58,147 nucleotides of DNA, taken from positions 1-58,147 of the forward strand of contig NZ_JAEUOI010000127.1 of assembly GCF_016790145.1 (NCBI RefSeq). The letters run 5' to 3'. This DNA comes from Propionivibrio sp. Lineage in GTDB: Bacteria; Pseudomonadota; Gammaproteobacteria; Burkholderiales; Rhodocyclaceae. The notes below the pieces were generated by a model. It was not told where the DNA came from, made no database searches, and saw nothing but the letters and a program-made list of their open reading frames with translations. Of the stretch, positions 1 through 8,852 are shown piece after piece. The translations under genes and the position numbers were made by a program. How positions within the stretch are numbered: the first letter of the stretch is position 1; every line of letters begins with the position of its first letter.

Positions 1-11
1 TTGGGAGCCGC

Positions 12-767
12 ATGACCCTGGCCATCTACATCCCTGCCTACAATGCCGAGCGATTTGTCGGCGAGGTTTTACGGCGAATTCCCGCAGACATCCTGGCACG
101 CACTTCCGAGATCGTGCTGGTGGACAATGCCAGTAGCGACCGTACTTCCGAGGTGGCGCTTGAGGTTGCCAAATCACTCGGGCTATCCAACTTCACCCTG
201 ATCCGCAATCCGGTCAATGTCGGCTATGGCGGCAGCCAGAAGGTGGCGTACGCTCATTGCATCGCACGTGGTCACAGCGTCGTCGTGATGCTGCACGCCG
301 ACGCGCAGTATGCCCCGGAACTGCTCGAACGCATCATTGCGCCCGTCGAACGCGACGAAGCCGACCTCTGTTTCGGATCGCGACTGGCCGGCGATGCGCT
401 GGCCGGGAACATGCCGCTGCATCGCTTCCTGGGTAACAAATTTCTTACCGGCATCGCCAACCTGGTGCTCGGCTGGCGCCTCAGCGAGTTCCATTCGGGC
501 TATCGCGCCTACCGTTGCGACGCGCTCGCGCGGCTTCCGCTGGAGCGCAACGCCGGCTATTACCATTTCGACGTCGAAATCCTCATCCAGTGCCGGGTGT
601 TCGGCCTGCGCGTCGTCGAGGTACCGATTCCAACGCACTACGGCGATGAGGACAACCACCTCAACGTCTGGCGTACAGGCTTCTCCATCCTCGCGATCCT
701 CGGCGAGTACCTGCTACACCGCCTCGGTCTGCGGCGCTGTGCGAAATACATGGAGCGCCCGGCATGA
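12..767 (+). CDS. Family 2 glycosyltransferase (DPM/DPG-synthase-like)
   Basis: A 251-residue GT-A fold glycosyltransferase of family 2 that should transfer a sugar from a nucleotide donor to a lipid or glycan acceptor at the cytoplasmic face of the membrane. The nucleotide-binding segment VDNASSDRT lies at residues 37-45 and a HADAQY motif, matching the DXD metal site, at 95-100. SEFHSGYRAY near 158-167 is typical of polyprenyl-phosphate glycosyltransferases. No C-terminal membrane helices are seen, unlike longer relatives. The start overlaps the TGA of an upstream reading frame (ATGA at 12-15), of which only the last four codons lie in the window, so it is probably inside an operon. Donor and acceptor cannot be told. 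A stub of a second copy of this family lies at 12,802-13,016. Confidence 0.88.
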   Translation: MTLAIYIPAYNAERFVGEVLRRIPADILARTSEIVLVDNASSDRTSEVALEVAKSLGLSNFTLIRNPVNVGYGGSQKVAYAHCIARGHSVVVMLHADAQYAPELLERIIAPVERDEADLCFGSRLAGDALAGNMPLHRFLGNKFLTGIANLVLGWRLSEFHSGYRAYRCDALARLPLERNAGYYHFDVEILIQCRVFGLRVVEVPIPTHYGDEDNHLNVWRTGFSILAILGEYLLHRLGLRRCAKYMERPA

Positions 768-2323
768 AATCACCCGCTTCCGTAGCCCAGACTGCAGAGC
801 ACGCCGGTCAGAGCGACAGCGCAGGCCGTAGCGTGGCACTGCTACTGCTGGTGCTGGCGATCGTTCTGGTTCATGCCATGGGGCTGCGCCCCGGCCATGA
901 GTGGTCTGACGACTATGCCATGTACGTGTCACACGCGTTCAACCTGATTTCTGGGCGAAGCTATGGCGACACAGGTTACATTCCCAACCCGTGGGGGGTG
1001 CCGGGTCCGGCGACCTACCCCCCGGTGTACCCGCTGCTGATCGTGCCCCTGGTCGCCACCTGGGGCGCCGACCTGCAGATGCTGAAGCTGTTCGGACTAC
1101 TCATGCTCGCTGCCGCGCTGGTCACCGGCTACGCCTTGATGCGGCCACGCATCGGCACCACTGCCGCGCTGGCGGGCGTCGCGCTGTTCGGTCTGAACCC
1201 GTTTTTCCTGGACTTTCGTGACGAGATCCGCCCGGACACCAGCTTTCTTTTTTTCTTCCTGCTGACGCTGTGGATCGGCGAACGTTGGAGCGGCCAGCCA
1301 CAGACCGTTGACCGTACGCGCATCGCGCAGGGCTTGCTGCTCGGGATTGTCGCCTATCTTGCCTACGGAACGCGCAGTGTCGGCATCGTCCTGCTTCCCG
1401 CCCTTGCTGTGGTGGAGTTATGGCGACTTCGGCGGCTTGGCCCGGTCCTGGTCACGGCCGCGTTGGTGTGGCTGTCACTGGCTGCCGCGCAGGCGCTGAC
1501 GCTGCATTCGGATGCGAGCTACGCCAGGCTGCTGACGCTGGACCTGCATACGCTCACCTACAATGCCACCCACTACACCAGCAGTCTGGCCATGTTGTTC
1601 CTAAACGGGCTGCCGGCGAAACCGGCTTTCGCACTGCGCGCGCTGTTGTTTGTCTTGGCCTCGCTGCTGGCGCTGGCCGGTTACATCGCCTGTCTGCGCC
1701 GCGGATTGACCGTGCTCGAAATAGTGCCTTGGCTGTATATGCTGCCGCTGATCGTCTACTGGGTAGGCACGATGATCCAGCAACGCTACATGCTCCCGCT
1801 TTTCCCGCTTTATCTCTACTACGCCTGGGTCGGGCTGGGGGTGCTCAGGGAGCGCATGGCTCCAGTCTGGGGCGCCACCATGACCTGGGCTCTGGCCCTG
1901 GCTCTGGCCGTCAGCTATGTCACGGCCTGGGTTAAACAAGCGAAAACCGAGATTCAGCCCGGCGTCACCACCACGGCGGCAACTCAGGCATTCGACTGGG
2001 TACGCGAACATACGCCGGCTGATGCCGTGGTGCTCGTCGGTCGAACACGCGCCTTTGCACTGTACGGGAAACGCCGCAGCGTATCCCCTTATGGCTACCG
2101 CAGCGACGCCGAACTGTCGGAAATGATCACCCGTCATGGCGTTACGCATATCGTCGTCGGTCGTGGTGCGCTGGCAAAGGAAATGGACTACGAACACCCG
2201 GATGACCTGGCGCGCTTTGTCTCCGCCCATCCGCAGCGCCTGCAGACAGTGCTTCACAACGCTGAACTGGACATCTACGAGGTCTTGCCGGCACGACCCG
2301 GCGCCGAAGGCGAAGTGAAATGA
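764..2323 (+). CDS. GT39/ArnT-like membrane glycosyltransferase
   Basis: A 519-residue polytopic membrane protein of the GT-C superfamily (PMT/ArnT type), expected to use a polyprenyl-phosphate sugar on the periplasmic side. After a short hydrophilic N-terminus there is a first membrane helix at about residues 23-40, then WSDD at 47-50, an acidic motif in the first periplasmic loop that fits the catalytic Asp region of GT-C enzymes. About ten further hydrophobic segments follow, and the last 110 residues form a soluble C-terminal domain. It overlaps the preceding GT2 by ATGA at 764-767, which suggests a pair in which the GT2 charges the lipid carrier and this enzyme uses it. That pairing is inference. 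The sugar is unknown. Confidence 0.75.
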   Translation: MKSPASVAQTAEHAGQSDSAGRSVALLLLVLAIVLVHAMGLRPGHEWSDDYAMYVSHAFNLISGRSYGDTGYIPNPWGVPGPATYPPVYPLLIVPLVATWGADLQMLKLFGLLMLAAALVTGYALMRPRIGTTAALAGVALFGLNPFFLDFRDEIRPDTSFLFFFLLTLWIGERWSGQPQTVDRTRIAQGLLLGIVAYLAYGTRSVGIVLLPALAVVELWRLRRLGPVLVTAALVWLSLAAAQALTLHSDASYARLLTLDLHTLTYNATHYTSSLAMLFLNGLPAKPAFALRALLFVLASLLALAGYIACLRRGLTVLEIVPWLYMLPLIVYWVGTMIQQRYMLPLFPLYLYYAWVGLGVLRERMAPVWGATMTWALALALAVSYVTAWVKQAKTEIQPGVTTTAATQAFDWVREHTPADAVVLVGRTRAFALYGKRRSVSPYGYRSDAELSEMITRHGVTHIVVGRGALAKEMDYEHPDDLARFVSAHPQRLQTVLHNAELDIYEVLPARPGAEGEVK

Positions 2324-3678
2324 GCATGGCCAGCCTGCTGTCAATACGCTTGTGGCGCGCGCTGAGCATGCAGGCGAGGCATCCGGCGATGCTGGTTTTC
2401 GCTGCCAACATGACACGCTCGGGGCTTGCTTTCCTGCTTGGCCTGGTGGTGGCGCGCGGGCTCGGCCCAGCCGATTTCGGTTTGTTCACCACTTTCATCG
2501 TTGCCACCATCCTGGCGCATAACCTGATCGGCGAAGGCTTCGACCCCGGCGTCGTGCGCTTCTACGCCAAATGTCGTGACAGCGATCCGGCGCGCGCGCC
2601 GATGATTCTGGGATCAGCCATTGCCATGCGCGGTCTGCTGGTGATACCGATGCTGCTGATCGTCCTTGGTATTGCGCATTGGCTGGCGCCCGCACTACGT
2701 GAAGTATTGCAGTTGGCGGCGCTTACGGCCATGGCGGCGAGCTTTGCCACGCTCTCCCTGGCCGTGCTGCAGGCACGTGAACGCTTCGTCGCCTACGCCT
2801 TGCTGACACCGCTGGTTAACTTGCTGCGCCTGCTCAGTGTGCCCATGTTGTGGCTGGCCGGAGTCTTCACGTTGTGGTCACTGATGTGGACACATGCGCT
2901 GTTTTTCGCCCTGGCTGCTGTGATCGGGATGCGCTTGTTGCGCGAAGACCTGCAACAAGCTCGCTTTGAGTCCACGGCAGTACGTCAGTTGTTTCGCTTT
3001 GGCAAGTGGACGGCGCTTGCCAACTTGAGCTTCCTGCTGCAAGTCAACCTGGCGGTGCCGGTGTTGACGCAGGCCAAGGGCGCGGCGCAAGCCGGGCTTT
3101 ACTCGGCGGCGGCGACGCTTCTGCTCTTTATCGACCAGTTTACCGTGGCTTTGCTTACGGTCAATCTGCCGTCCACCTCGCGTATCGAGACACTGGCCGA
3201 ATTGCGTGCCTACGTCAAGCGACTGGCGCCGCGTCTGGTCACGGTCAGCCTGGCGTTGTGCCTGCTCGTACCGTTATCGGACCCTGTCGTCGCGCTGGTG
3301 TTCGGACCGGCTTATGCCGGGAGTGCCGAGGTGATGCGCGTGTTGCTGCCGGGCTTCATCGCCACGCTGTTGAGTCACCCGCTATATCTCGTGTTGTTTT
3401 CGTTTGACCGGCCGCACTGGTATACCGCCTCCGGCCTTATTGCTCTTGCCATGTGGTGCGCACTCGCCTGGTGGCTGGTGCCGGCGCATGGCCTTGTCGG
3501 CGCCGCCTGGGCGACTACCGGCTCTCGCGTTTTGCAAGCACTCATGATTTTCGTGATGGTGCGCTACACCATTGCCCATCGGCCCATCCCACACGCGCCC
3601 GACACGGACTCCGATTCCCCAACCGAAACTTTACTCAAGCCGGCATCGGCGCAAACTGAGCAAGCCCCTAGACCATGA
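2320..3678 (+). CDS. Polysaccharide flippase (Wzx-like, MOP/PST family)
   Basis: A 452-residue integral membrane protein with about 12 hydrophobic segments, rich in Leu, Ala and Val, with the overall look of the polysaccharide transporter branch of the MOP exporters. These proteins flip undecaprenyl-linked repeat units across the inner membrane. Near the N-terminus the pattern NMTRSGLAFLLGLVVARGLG, followed by PADFG, is typical of the first helices of Wzx proteins. The C-terminal 30 residues are polar and probably cytoplasmic. The start overlaps the previous stop by ATGA. No Wzy polymerase or Wzc co-polymerase is visible nearby. Family assignment is good; the glycan carried is unknown. Confidence 0.82.
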   Translation: MSMASLLSIRLWRALSMQARHPAMLVFAANMTRSGLAFLLGLVVARGLGPADFGLFTTFIVATILAHNLIGEGFDPGVVRFYAKCRDSDPARAPMILGSAIAMRGLLVIPMLLIVLGIAHWLAPALREVLQLAALTAMAASFATLSLAVLQARERFVAYALLTPLVNLLRLLSVPMLWLAGVFTLWSLMWTHALFFALAAVIGMRLLREDLQQARFESTAVRQLFRFGKWTALANLSFLLQVNLAVPVLTQAKGAAQAGLYSAAATLLLFIDQFTVALLTVNLPSTSRIETLAELRAYVKRLAPRLVTVSLALCLLVPLSDPVVALVFGPAYAGSAEVMRVLLPGFIATLLSHPLYLVLFSFDRPHWYTASGLIALAMWCALAWWLVPAHGLVGAAWATTGSRVLQALMIFVMVRYTIAHRPIPHAPDTDSDSPTETLLKPASAQTEQAPRP

Positions 3679-4916
3679 CCCAGCGCCCACTTCGTGTCCT
3701 CTATTTCCGCAACGCGCGTGGCATCAGCGACGTCACCGGCGCCGAAAGCTACGTCTTCGCGCTGCTGCAGGCACTTGACTCACGCGAGGTGCAAGGGAGC
3801 CTGATCGCTGCCGTGCGACCAGGCATGACCCACACACCCTGGATCGTCGAGGCGCGCCGTCGCGGGTTGTCGCTGGAGCTGATCGAGGTCGACTCCAAGT
3901 TCGGCTTGCAGGACTACACCCGACTGCGCGAACGTATCCGCAGCGTCGGTGCCGACATCGTGCATACGCTGGATCACCGTGCCGACATTGTCGGCATGCT
4001 GGCGGCGCGGCGCGAGAACTGTGCGTTGGTCAACGCCTTCTTCGGCTGGACAAATTTCAGTGGACGCTTCTCACGCGGTGCCCTGTATACGTGGCTGGAC
4101 CGCAAGGCTCAGGCCCGCGCCGATGCGGTGATTACCGATTCGGGTTACATGGCAAGCTTTGCCGGGTCGGGAGCCTTGCGCTCGCCGGTGGTCGTGGTGC
4201 ACAACGGGGTAGATATCGCGCGCTTTCAACCCGAAGCGCCGCTGCCCGACTTGCGTCAGCGTTTCTTTGGCCGATCCGACGTCTTCGTCTTCGGGGTGGT
4301 CGGCCGGGTGCATCCGAACAAAGGGCAGGTGGACTTCCTGAAGGCGGCGCGGGTTCTGGCCGACCGTCATCCACAGGCGCGTTTTCTGATCATTGGCGAT
4401 GCGCCGCCGGGGTGGGAGGCCTACAGGGCTGAAGTCGCAAAGAGTATCGTCGACCTCGGCCTGTCCGAATGTGCGCTGCTGACCAATGTGGCCTCGGTAG
4501 AGATACCTGCCGTACTCTCGAGCATCGACGTGCTGGTCTCCCCCTCCTATGTCGAGAGCTTCAGCTACTCGCTGCTCGAGGCGATGAGCATGCGACGGGC
4601 GATCATTGCCACTGACGTCGGCGGCAACCGCGAAATGATGGTTCATGGCGAAAGCGGGGTGATCATTCCGCCTGGGGATATCAACGCTCTCGTGCGCGAA
4701 GCGGAATCATTGCTTGGCGACCCGGTCGCCTGTGAACGCCTTGGCCGTGCCGCACGGCTGCGCGTCGAAGAGCGTTTTACCTTGCAACGCATGGCCGAGC
4801 GTACCAGCGCCATTTACCGCGAATTGCTTCGCGCCCGCGAGCAGGGTGTCGGGCGTCCTGAAATCCGCCGGCGCGTGCAGCAGCACAGCGCCGTGACCCG
4901 CAAAGTCACATCATGA
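3675..4916 (+). CDS. Family 4 glycosyltransferase
   Basis: A 413-residue GT-B fold enzyme, a retaining glycosyltransferase of the GT4 family acting in the cytoplasm on the growing repeat unit. The C-terminal Rossmann domain starts at GVVGRVHPNKGQ (about residue 212) and carries the donor-binding E-x7-E segment in VSPSYVESFSYSLLEAMSMR, followed by ATDVGGNREM and GVIIPPGD. The N-terminal acceptor domain begins with RVLYFRNARGISDVTGAE. It overlaps the flippase by ATGA and is the last gene of the first coupled block, with a gap of 127 bases before the export genes. Confidence 0.9.
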   Translation: MTQRPLRVLYFRNARGISDVTGAESYVFALLQALDSREVQGSLIAAVRPGMTHTPWIVEARRRGLSLELIEVDSKFGLQDYTRLRERIRSVGADIVHTLDHRADIVGMLAARRENCALVNAFFGWTNFSGRFSRGALYTWLDRKAQARADAVITDSGYMASFAGSGALRSPVVVVHNGVDIARFQPEAPLPDLRQRFFGRSDVFVFGVVGRVHPNKGQVDFLKAARVLADRHPQARFLIIGDAPPGWEAYRAEVAKSIVDLGLSECALLTNVASVEIPAVLSSIDVLVSPSYVESFSYSLLEAMSMRRAIIATDVGGNREMMVHGESGVIIPPGDINALVREAESLLGDPVACERLGRAARLRVEERFTLQRMAERTSAIYRELLRAREQGVGRPEIRRRVQQHSAVTRKVTS

Positions 4917-5043
4917 GCCGTCGACTGCCTCCTTGTTATTCACGATGCTGCGTCTGCAGACCTGACGTGAGCCATTTCCCGATTGATGTGCGCCACCCCG
5001 CCCGGCGCTGACTGAGCGGCCACCTCTGCATTGACTGACCTAT

Positions 5044-5712
5044 ATGAAAACACACCATTCAAAGACACCCTTGACCATACGGCTCATGCCCACTGCATTA
5101 ACCTGGTTCGCATCGTTGCGGTGCGCCATCGCTTTAACAGCGGCCTTTGTCGCATTAGCCTGTACATCATCGTTTGCCGCCGCGCAGGTCACCGGCAGCG
5201 CTCCTCTTCCTGAACCCTCACCGGCAGCATCAAGCGCCTTTCGTCTTGGTCCCGGCGACGTGCTGAGTGTGACGGTCTGGAAACAGCCTGCGCTGAGCAT
5301 GCAGTTGCCAGTTACACCCGATGGTACACTGCGTTATCCGCTGGCCGGACACCTTGAAGTGAAGGGACGGACTCTGGCCGAGGTCGAAGCGGCCTTGACC
5401 GAAAAGTTGCGCGAACAACTGCGCGAGGCGGTCGTCACCGTCAGTCTGGTGCAGGCGCACAGTTACCGCATCTATGTCGTTGGCGAAGTACTGCGGCCAG
5501 GTGAATTCGTGTTGCGCGCCCCGGTCAGCGTGGTCCAGGCAATCGCCATGGCCAACAGCTTTACACCCTTTGCCAAGCGCGACCGCCTGCTCATCATACG
5601 CCGCAAGGGGGGCAGTGAAACACGGCAGGTTTTCGACTATAACGCCTACGTCCGCGGAGACGTCGGTCAGGACATCATTCTTGAACCCGACGACACGGTC
5701 ATCGTGCAATGA
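5044..5712 (+). CDS. Short OPX-family polysaccharide export protein (Wza-like)
   Basis: A 222-residue periplasmic or outer-membrane protein with a poly-export domain starting at FRLGPGDVLSVTVWK (about residues 66-80), then one SLBB-type segment around YRIYVVGEVLRPGEF. It should help form the channel that carries polysaccharide across the outer membrane. The first 48 residues contain a long signal region ending in AFVALACTSSFAAAQ. The Cys at residue 40 could be lipidated, but the residues before it are a poor lipobox, and cleavage after FAAA is also possible. At 222 residues it is well under E. coli Wza (about 380) and lacks the C-terminal outer-membrane helix region. The barrel gene that overlaps it downstream may supply the missing outer-membrane part. 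Confidence 0.85.
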   Translation: MKTHHSKTPLTIRLMPTALTWFASLRCAIALTAAFVALACTSSFAAAQVTGSAPLPEPSPAASSAFRLGPGDVLSVTVWKQPALSMQLPVTPDGTLRYPLAGHLEVKGRTLAEVEAALTEKLREQLREAVVTVSLVQAHSYRIYVVGEVLRPGEFVLRAPVSVVQAIAMANSFTPFAKRDRLLIIRRKGGSETRQVFDYNAYVRGDVGQDIILEPDDTVIVQ

Positions 5713-6977
5713 GTTTTCGCAGCACCATGACCATGCTCCTGGCGAGTGTGCTGCACCTGACGTCAGGGCCGGTTTGCGCTGGCAGCGAGGAAGCCAGAGC
5801 CGTGTTGCAGGTGCCCCCGTTCGGCAACCTGAGCACGTGGTTCACTCGCGTGCCCGACGAACGTATGCCGATTGAATACAGGGCGCTGCGCGAGCCCGGC
5901 AATCATGCGCTGATACCGCCTCGTTCAAACCGCGACGGGCTGGAGCCTCGCCTGGCCGCCACCCTGGAATATAACGACAATCTGCTGCTCACCCCGAGCA
6001 AGATGCAGCAAGGTACCGCCTTGATTGTCGCACCGGGAATGAACTGGCTCGAGCACGGTGCGCGCCACAGCATCGAAATCGATGCCTCGGTAGAGGCCAT
6101 CCAGGGCAGCGGAAATTACGAAAACATCGGCTACAAGACGCTGAATGCCGCCACTCTGCAAGTTATCGCGTCGGCACAACCGCTGGCCAGAGCTAGTGTC
6201 GATTACGCGGGTAACATGCTGTACTCGCAGGAGGCGCCCGGCGAGACGCTGTTGGCTCCCAGCCTGTCAAACCAGCTCTTCGCCGTTTACTATCAGCGCC
6301 ATCAGATCGCTACCGGCTGGCGCGCCGATGCAACGACGGAGATCGGCGCACGCTGGATCGGAAGCTGGGCCAGTTCAGATAACCCCGAATTTGTACGCAC
6401 CCGCGCGCAAGACCTTGAACTGTCTGCGCGTACACGGCCGAGTGCCAACCAGCGCTTCGGGCTGACCTTCAGGCAGCGCAGCGCCACATTCGCCGGACAG
6501 CCCGCGGTCCGCTTCGATTCGCCCTGGCTGGAATGGGAACAGCAATGGAGCTCGACGCTGCTGACCCAGGCGGCAATCGCACCTACGCGCGGCACCGGCG
6601 GCGAGCAACTGTTGCTGTGGCGCGCCTCGTTGACGCAAACGTTCAGCGATGGTCAATGGAACGCTGCCGCAGGGTACGATGTCAATCCTGCCGGCGGCAA
6701 CGGCCTCATGTACGGTGTGCACAATGCAAGTCTGGGCGCCAGTTGGCGGCTGCTGGAGAATGCGCGTCTGGACATTGCGCTGCAGGCCTCGCGTTATGTC
6801 CCGCTCAGCGGGGGCGACACAATCAATACCCTGAACCCGCTCATCTCGTTCAGCCTGCCGCTCGAGGCCAGGTGGTGGCTGAACATTCGTTACCAGGGCA
6901 TAGCTCAGGAAGTTCCCGCACAGGACTTCAAGGTCTTTGGCAATCGCCTGATGGCTACGCTGGTACGCAGCTTTTGA
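5709..6977 (+). CDS. Outer-membrane beta-barrel, EpsL-like polysaccharide locus protein
   Basis: A 422-residue exported protein, coupled by ATGA to the OPX gene. After a signal sequence (about residues 1-25, ending in PVCAGS) there are many short alternating hydrophobic/polar strands such as LEPRLAATLEYNDNLLLTP and SLGASWRLLENARLDIALQA. The chain ends in LVRSF, a terminal Phe with the residue spacing recognised by the BAM machinery. This fits the outer-membrane barrels (EpsL and related) found beside OPX genes in betaproteobacterial exopolysaccharide loci. It probably forms, or helps form, the outer-membrane pore for the polymer. The EpsL link is from context and general look, not from alignment. 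Confidence 0.72.
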   Translation: MSFRSTMTMLLASVLHLTSGPVCAGSEEARAVLQVPPFGNLSTWFTRVPDERMPIEYRALREPGNHALIPPRSNRDGLEPRLAATLEYNDNLLLTPSKMQQGTALIVAPGMNWLEHGARHSIEIDASVEAIQGSGNYENIGYKTLNAATLQVIASAQPLARASVDYAGNMLYSQEAPGETLLAPSLSNQLFAVYYQRHQIATGWRADATTEIGARWIGSWASSDNPEFVRTRAQDLELSARTRPSANQRFGLTFRQRSATFAGQPAVRFDSPWLEWEQQWSSTLLTQAAIAPTRGTGGEQLLLWRASLTQTFSDGQWNAAAGYDVNPAGGNGLMYGVHNASLGASWRLLENARLDIALQASRYVPLSGGDTINTLNPLISFSLPLEARWWLNIRYQGIAQEVPAQDFKVFGNRLMATLVRSF

Positions 6978-6993
6978 TTGACCTGAATCGGGA

Positions 6994-7770
6994 GTGAACA
7001 TGAAGACAGTGTTGTTGGCAGGCGGACGCGGAACGCGCATCTCGGAGGAAACCGAAGCGCGTCCCAAGCCGATGATCGAAATCGGCGGCAAACCGATTCT
7101 GTGGCATATCATGAAGGGCTATGCACACCATGGTTGCACCGACTTTGTTGTTGCCTGCGGCTACAAGGGCGAGCTGATCAAACACTATTTTCTGAACTTC
7201 AACCTGTTCCACAATGATTACCGTGTCAACCTGAGCGATGGCCGGCGCGAGCTGCTCAATGCCAGTGACATTGGCTGGGAGGTGTCGGTAATCGATACCG
7301 GGCTGGACACCCTGACCGGGGGACGCCTGCTCAGACTCAAACAATGGCTGCAGAACGGCACTTTCATGCTCACCTATGGCGACGGTCTGTCCGACGTGGA
7401 CATCGAGGCACTGCTGGCGTTTCATCGCGCGCACGGAAAGATAGCTACGGTGACGGCGGTGCGTCCGCCGGCACGTTTCGGTGCCCTCGAAATCCACGAG
7501 GGCCGGGTTGATCACTTCGCTGAAAAGCCGGTCACAGAAAGCGGCTGGATCAACGGCGGATTCTTCGTTTTCGAGCCGGGCATCTTCAACTACCTCGAAG
7601 GCGACCACAGCACGCTGGAGCGCGAACCGCTCGAGAAACTGGTTGGCGACGGCCAACTGATGGCTTTCACTCACGAAGGATTCTGGCAGCCGATGGACAC
7701 CTTGCGTGACAAGCTGTCGATGGAGGCCCTGTGGGCGAGTGGTCACGCACCGTGGAAGAAATGGTCATGA
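6994..7770 (+). CDS. rfbF: Glucose-1-phosphate cytidylyltransferase
   Basis: A 258-residue cytoplasmic enzyme making CDP-glucose from CTP and glucose-1-phosphate; the length equals the family norm of about 257. The N-terminal nucleotide-binding signature LLAGGRGTRISEETEARPKP is followed by MIEIGGKPILWHIMK. The internal segments TYGDGLSDVD and EKPVTESGWINGGFFVFEPG are characteristic of RfbF rather than of thymidylyl- or uridylyltransferases. A GGAG ribosome-binding site lies a few bases before the ATG. It is followed without a gap by rfbG, so the two steps to CDP-4-keto-6-deoxyglucose are co-expressed. Confidence 0.95.
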   Translation: MNMKTVLLAGGRGTRISEETEARPKPMIEIGGKPILWHIMKGYAHHGCTDFVVACGYKGELIKHYFLNFNLFHNDYRVNLSDGRRELLNASDIGWEVSVIDTGLDTLTGGRLLRLKQWLQNGTFMLTYGDGLSDVDIEALLAFHRAHGKIATVTAVRPPARFGALEIHEGRVDHFAEKPVTESGWINGGFFVFEPGIFNYLEGDHSTLEREPLEKLVGDGQLMAFTHEGFWQPMDTLRDKLSMEALWASGHAPWKKWS

Positions 7771-8852
7771 GCGATGTACGCGACCCGCAGCGGCTGCCAT
7801 CGTCATCGGTGTGGGCAGGTCGGCGCGTCTTCATTACCGGCCACACCGGCTTCAAGGGATCCTGGCTCGCGTTGTGGCTGATCTCGATGGGTGCTGAAGT
7901 CTCCGGTTACGCGCTGGCGCCGCCAAGCGAACCGAACCTGTTTACCCTGGCCAATGTAGCGCATGGCCTGGCGCATGGCATCGGTGACGTTTGCGATCTC
8001 GCGGCGTTGCAGGAGAGTATGGCCAAGGCAAAACCCGAGGTGGTGCTGCATCTGGCGGCGCAGTCGCTGGTGCGCCGTTCATACCGGGAACCGGTAGAGA
8101 CCTACGCCACCAACGTGATGGGTACGGTACACCTGCTTGAGGCCGTGCGTCGCGTCGGAGGAGTGCGCGCCGTCGTCGTCGTGACCAGCGACAAGTGCTA
8201 CGAGAACCGCGAGTGGATCTGGGGTTACCGTGAAGGCGACGCCATGGGTGGATACGATCCATACAGCAACAGCAAGGGCTGCGCCGAACTGGTGACCAGC
8301 GCACTGCGGCGCTCGTTCTTCACCGACAGCGGCACGGCCATCGCCTCGGCACGCGCCGGCAACGTGATCGGCGGTGGCGACTGGGCCGAAGACCGCTTGT
8401 TGCCCGACGCCATGCGCGCCTTCTCGGCCGCTCGCGCACTGGAGGTGCGCTCACCCGGCGCGATCCGCCCCTGGCAGCATGTGTTCGAGCCTTTGCGCGG
8501 CTATCTTCTGCTCGCCGAGGCCCTGATCGAAGATCCGGCCGCTTTCAGCGAGGGGTGGAACTTCGGCCCCGAGGATGCCGATTGCCGTTCGGTGCGTGAG
8601 GTCGTGGACCTGGCTGTGTCGTGCTGGCCGGGTGCTCAAGTCGACTACAAGCCGCCAGTCGGGGCACCGCATGAGGCGCACTTTCTCAAGCTGGACTGCA
8701 CCAAAGCGCACCACCGACTCCCCTGGCAGCCGCGCTGGCGGCTCGCCGAAGCGGTAGCCCGCACGGCGCAGTGGTACCGTGCCTGCGCTGAACAGCGTGA
8801 CATGCGCGCCTTCAGCCTCGAGCAACTGGCGGCTTACGGATCGCTGGCATGA
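7767..8852 (+). CDS. rfbG: CDP-glucose 4,6-dehydratase
   Basis: A 361-residue extended short-chain dehydrogenase that converts CDP-glucose to CDP-4-keto-6-deoxy-glucose. The NAD-binding glycine motif is TGHTGFKGSWLALWL near residues 25-39. VVVTSDKCYEN and the YSNSK catalytic Tyr/Lys signature follow, and GNVIGGGDWAEDRLLPD is typical of RfbG. The start at 7,767 is chosen because it gives an ATGA overlap with rfbF and the usual length; an in-frame ATG at 7,731 would overlap rfbF by 40 bases. No RfbH (the C3 dehydrase of the 3,6-dideoxyhexose route) follows, so the product sugar of this pathway is unclear. Confidence 0.94.
   Translation: MSDVRDPQRLPSSSVWAGRRVFITGHTGFKGSWLALWLISMGAEVSGYALAPPSEPNLFTLANVAHGLAHGIGDVCDLAALQESMAKAKPEVVLHLAAQSLVRRSYREPVETYATNVMGTVHLLEAVRRVGGVRAVVVVTSDKCYENREWIWGYREGDAMGGYDPYSNSKGCAELVTSALRRSFFTDSGTAIASARAGNVIGGGDWAEDRLLPDAMRAFSAARALEVRSPGAIRPWQHVFEPLRGYLLLAEALIEDPAAFSEGWNFGPEDADCRSVREVVDLAVSCWPGAQVDYKPPVGAPHEAHFLKLDCTKAHHRLPWQPRWRLAEAVARTAQWYRACAEQRDMRAFSLEQLAAYGSLA

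Noticed and set aside
7731-7766. An N-terminal extension of rfbG
   Set aside because: It would overlap rfbF by 40 bases; the ATG at 7,767 gives an ATGA overlap and the normal length.
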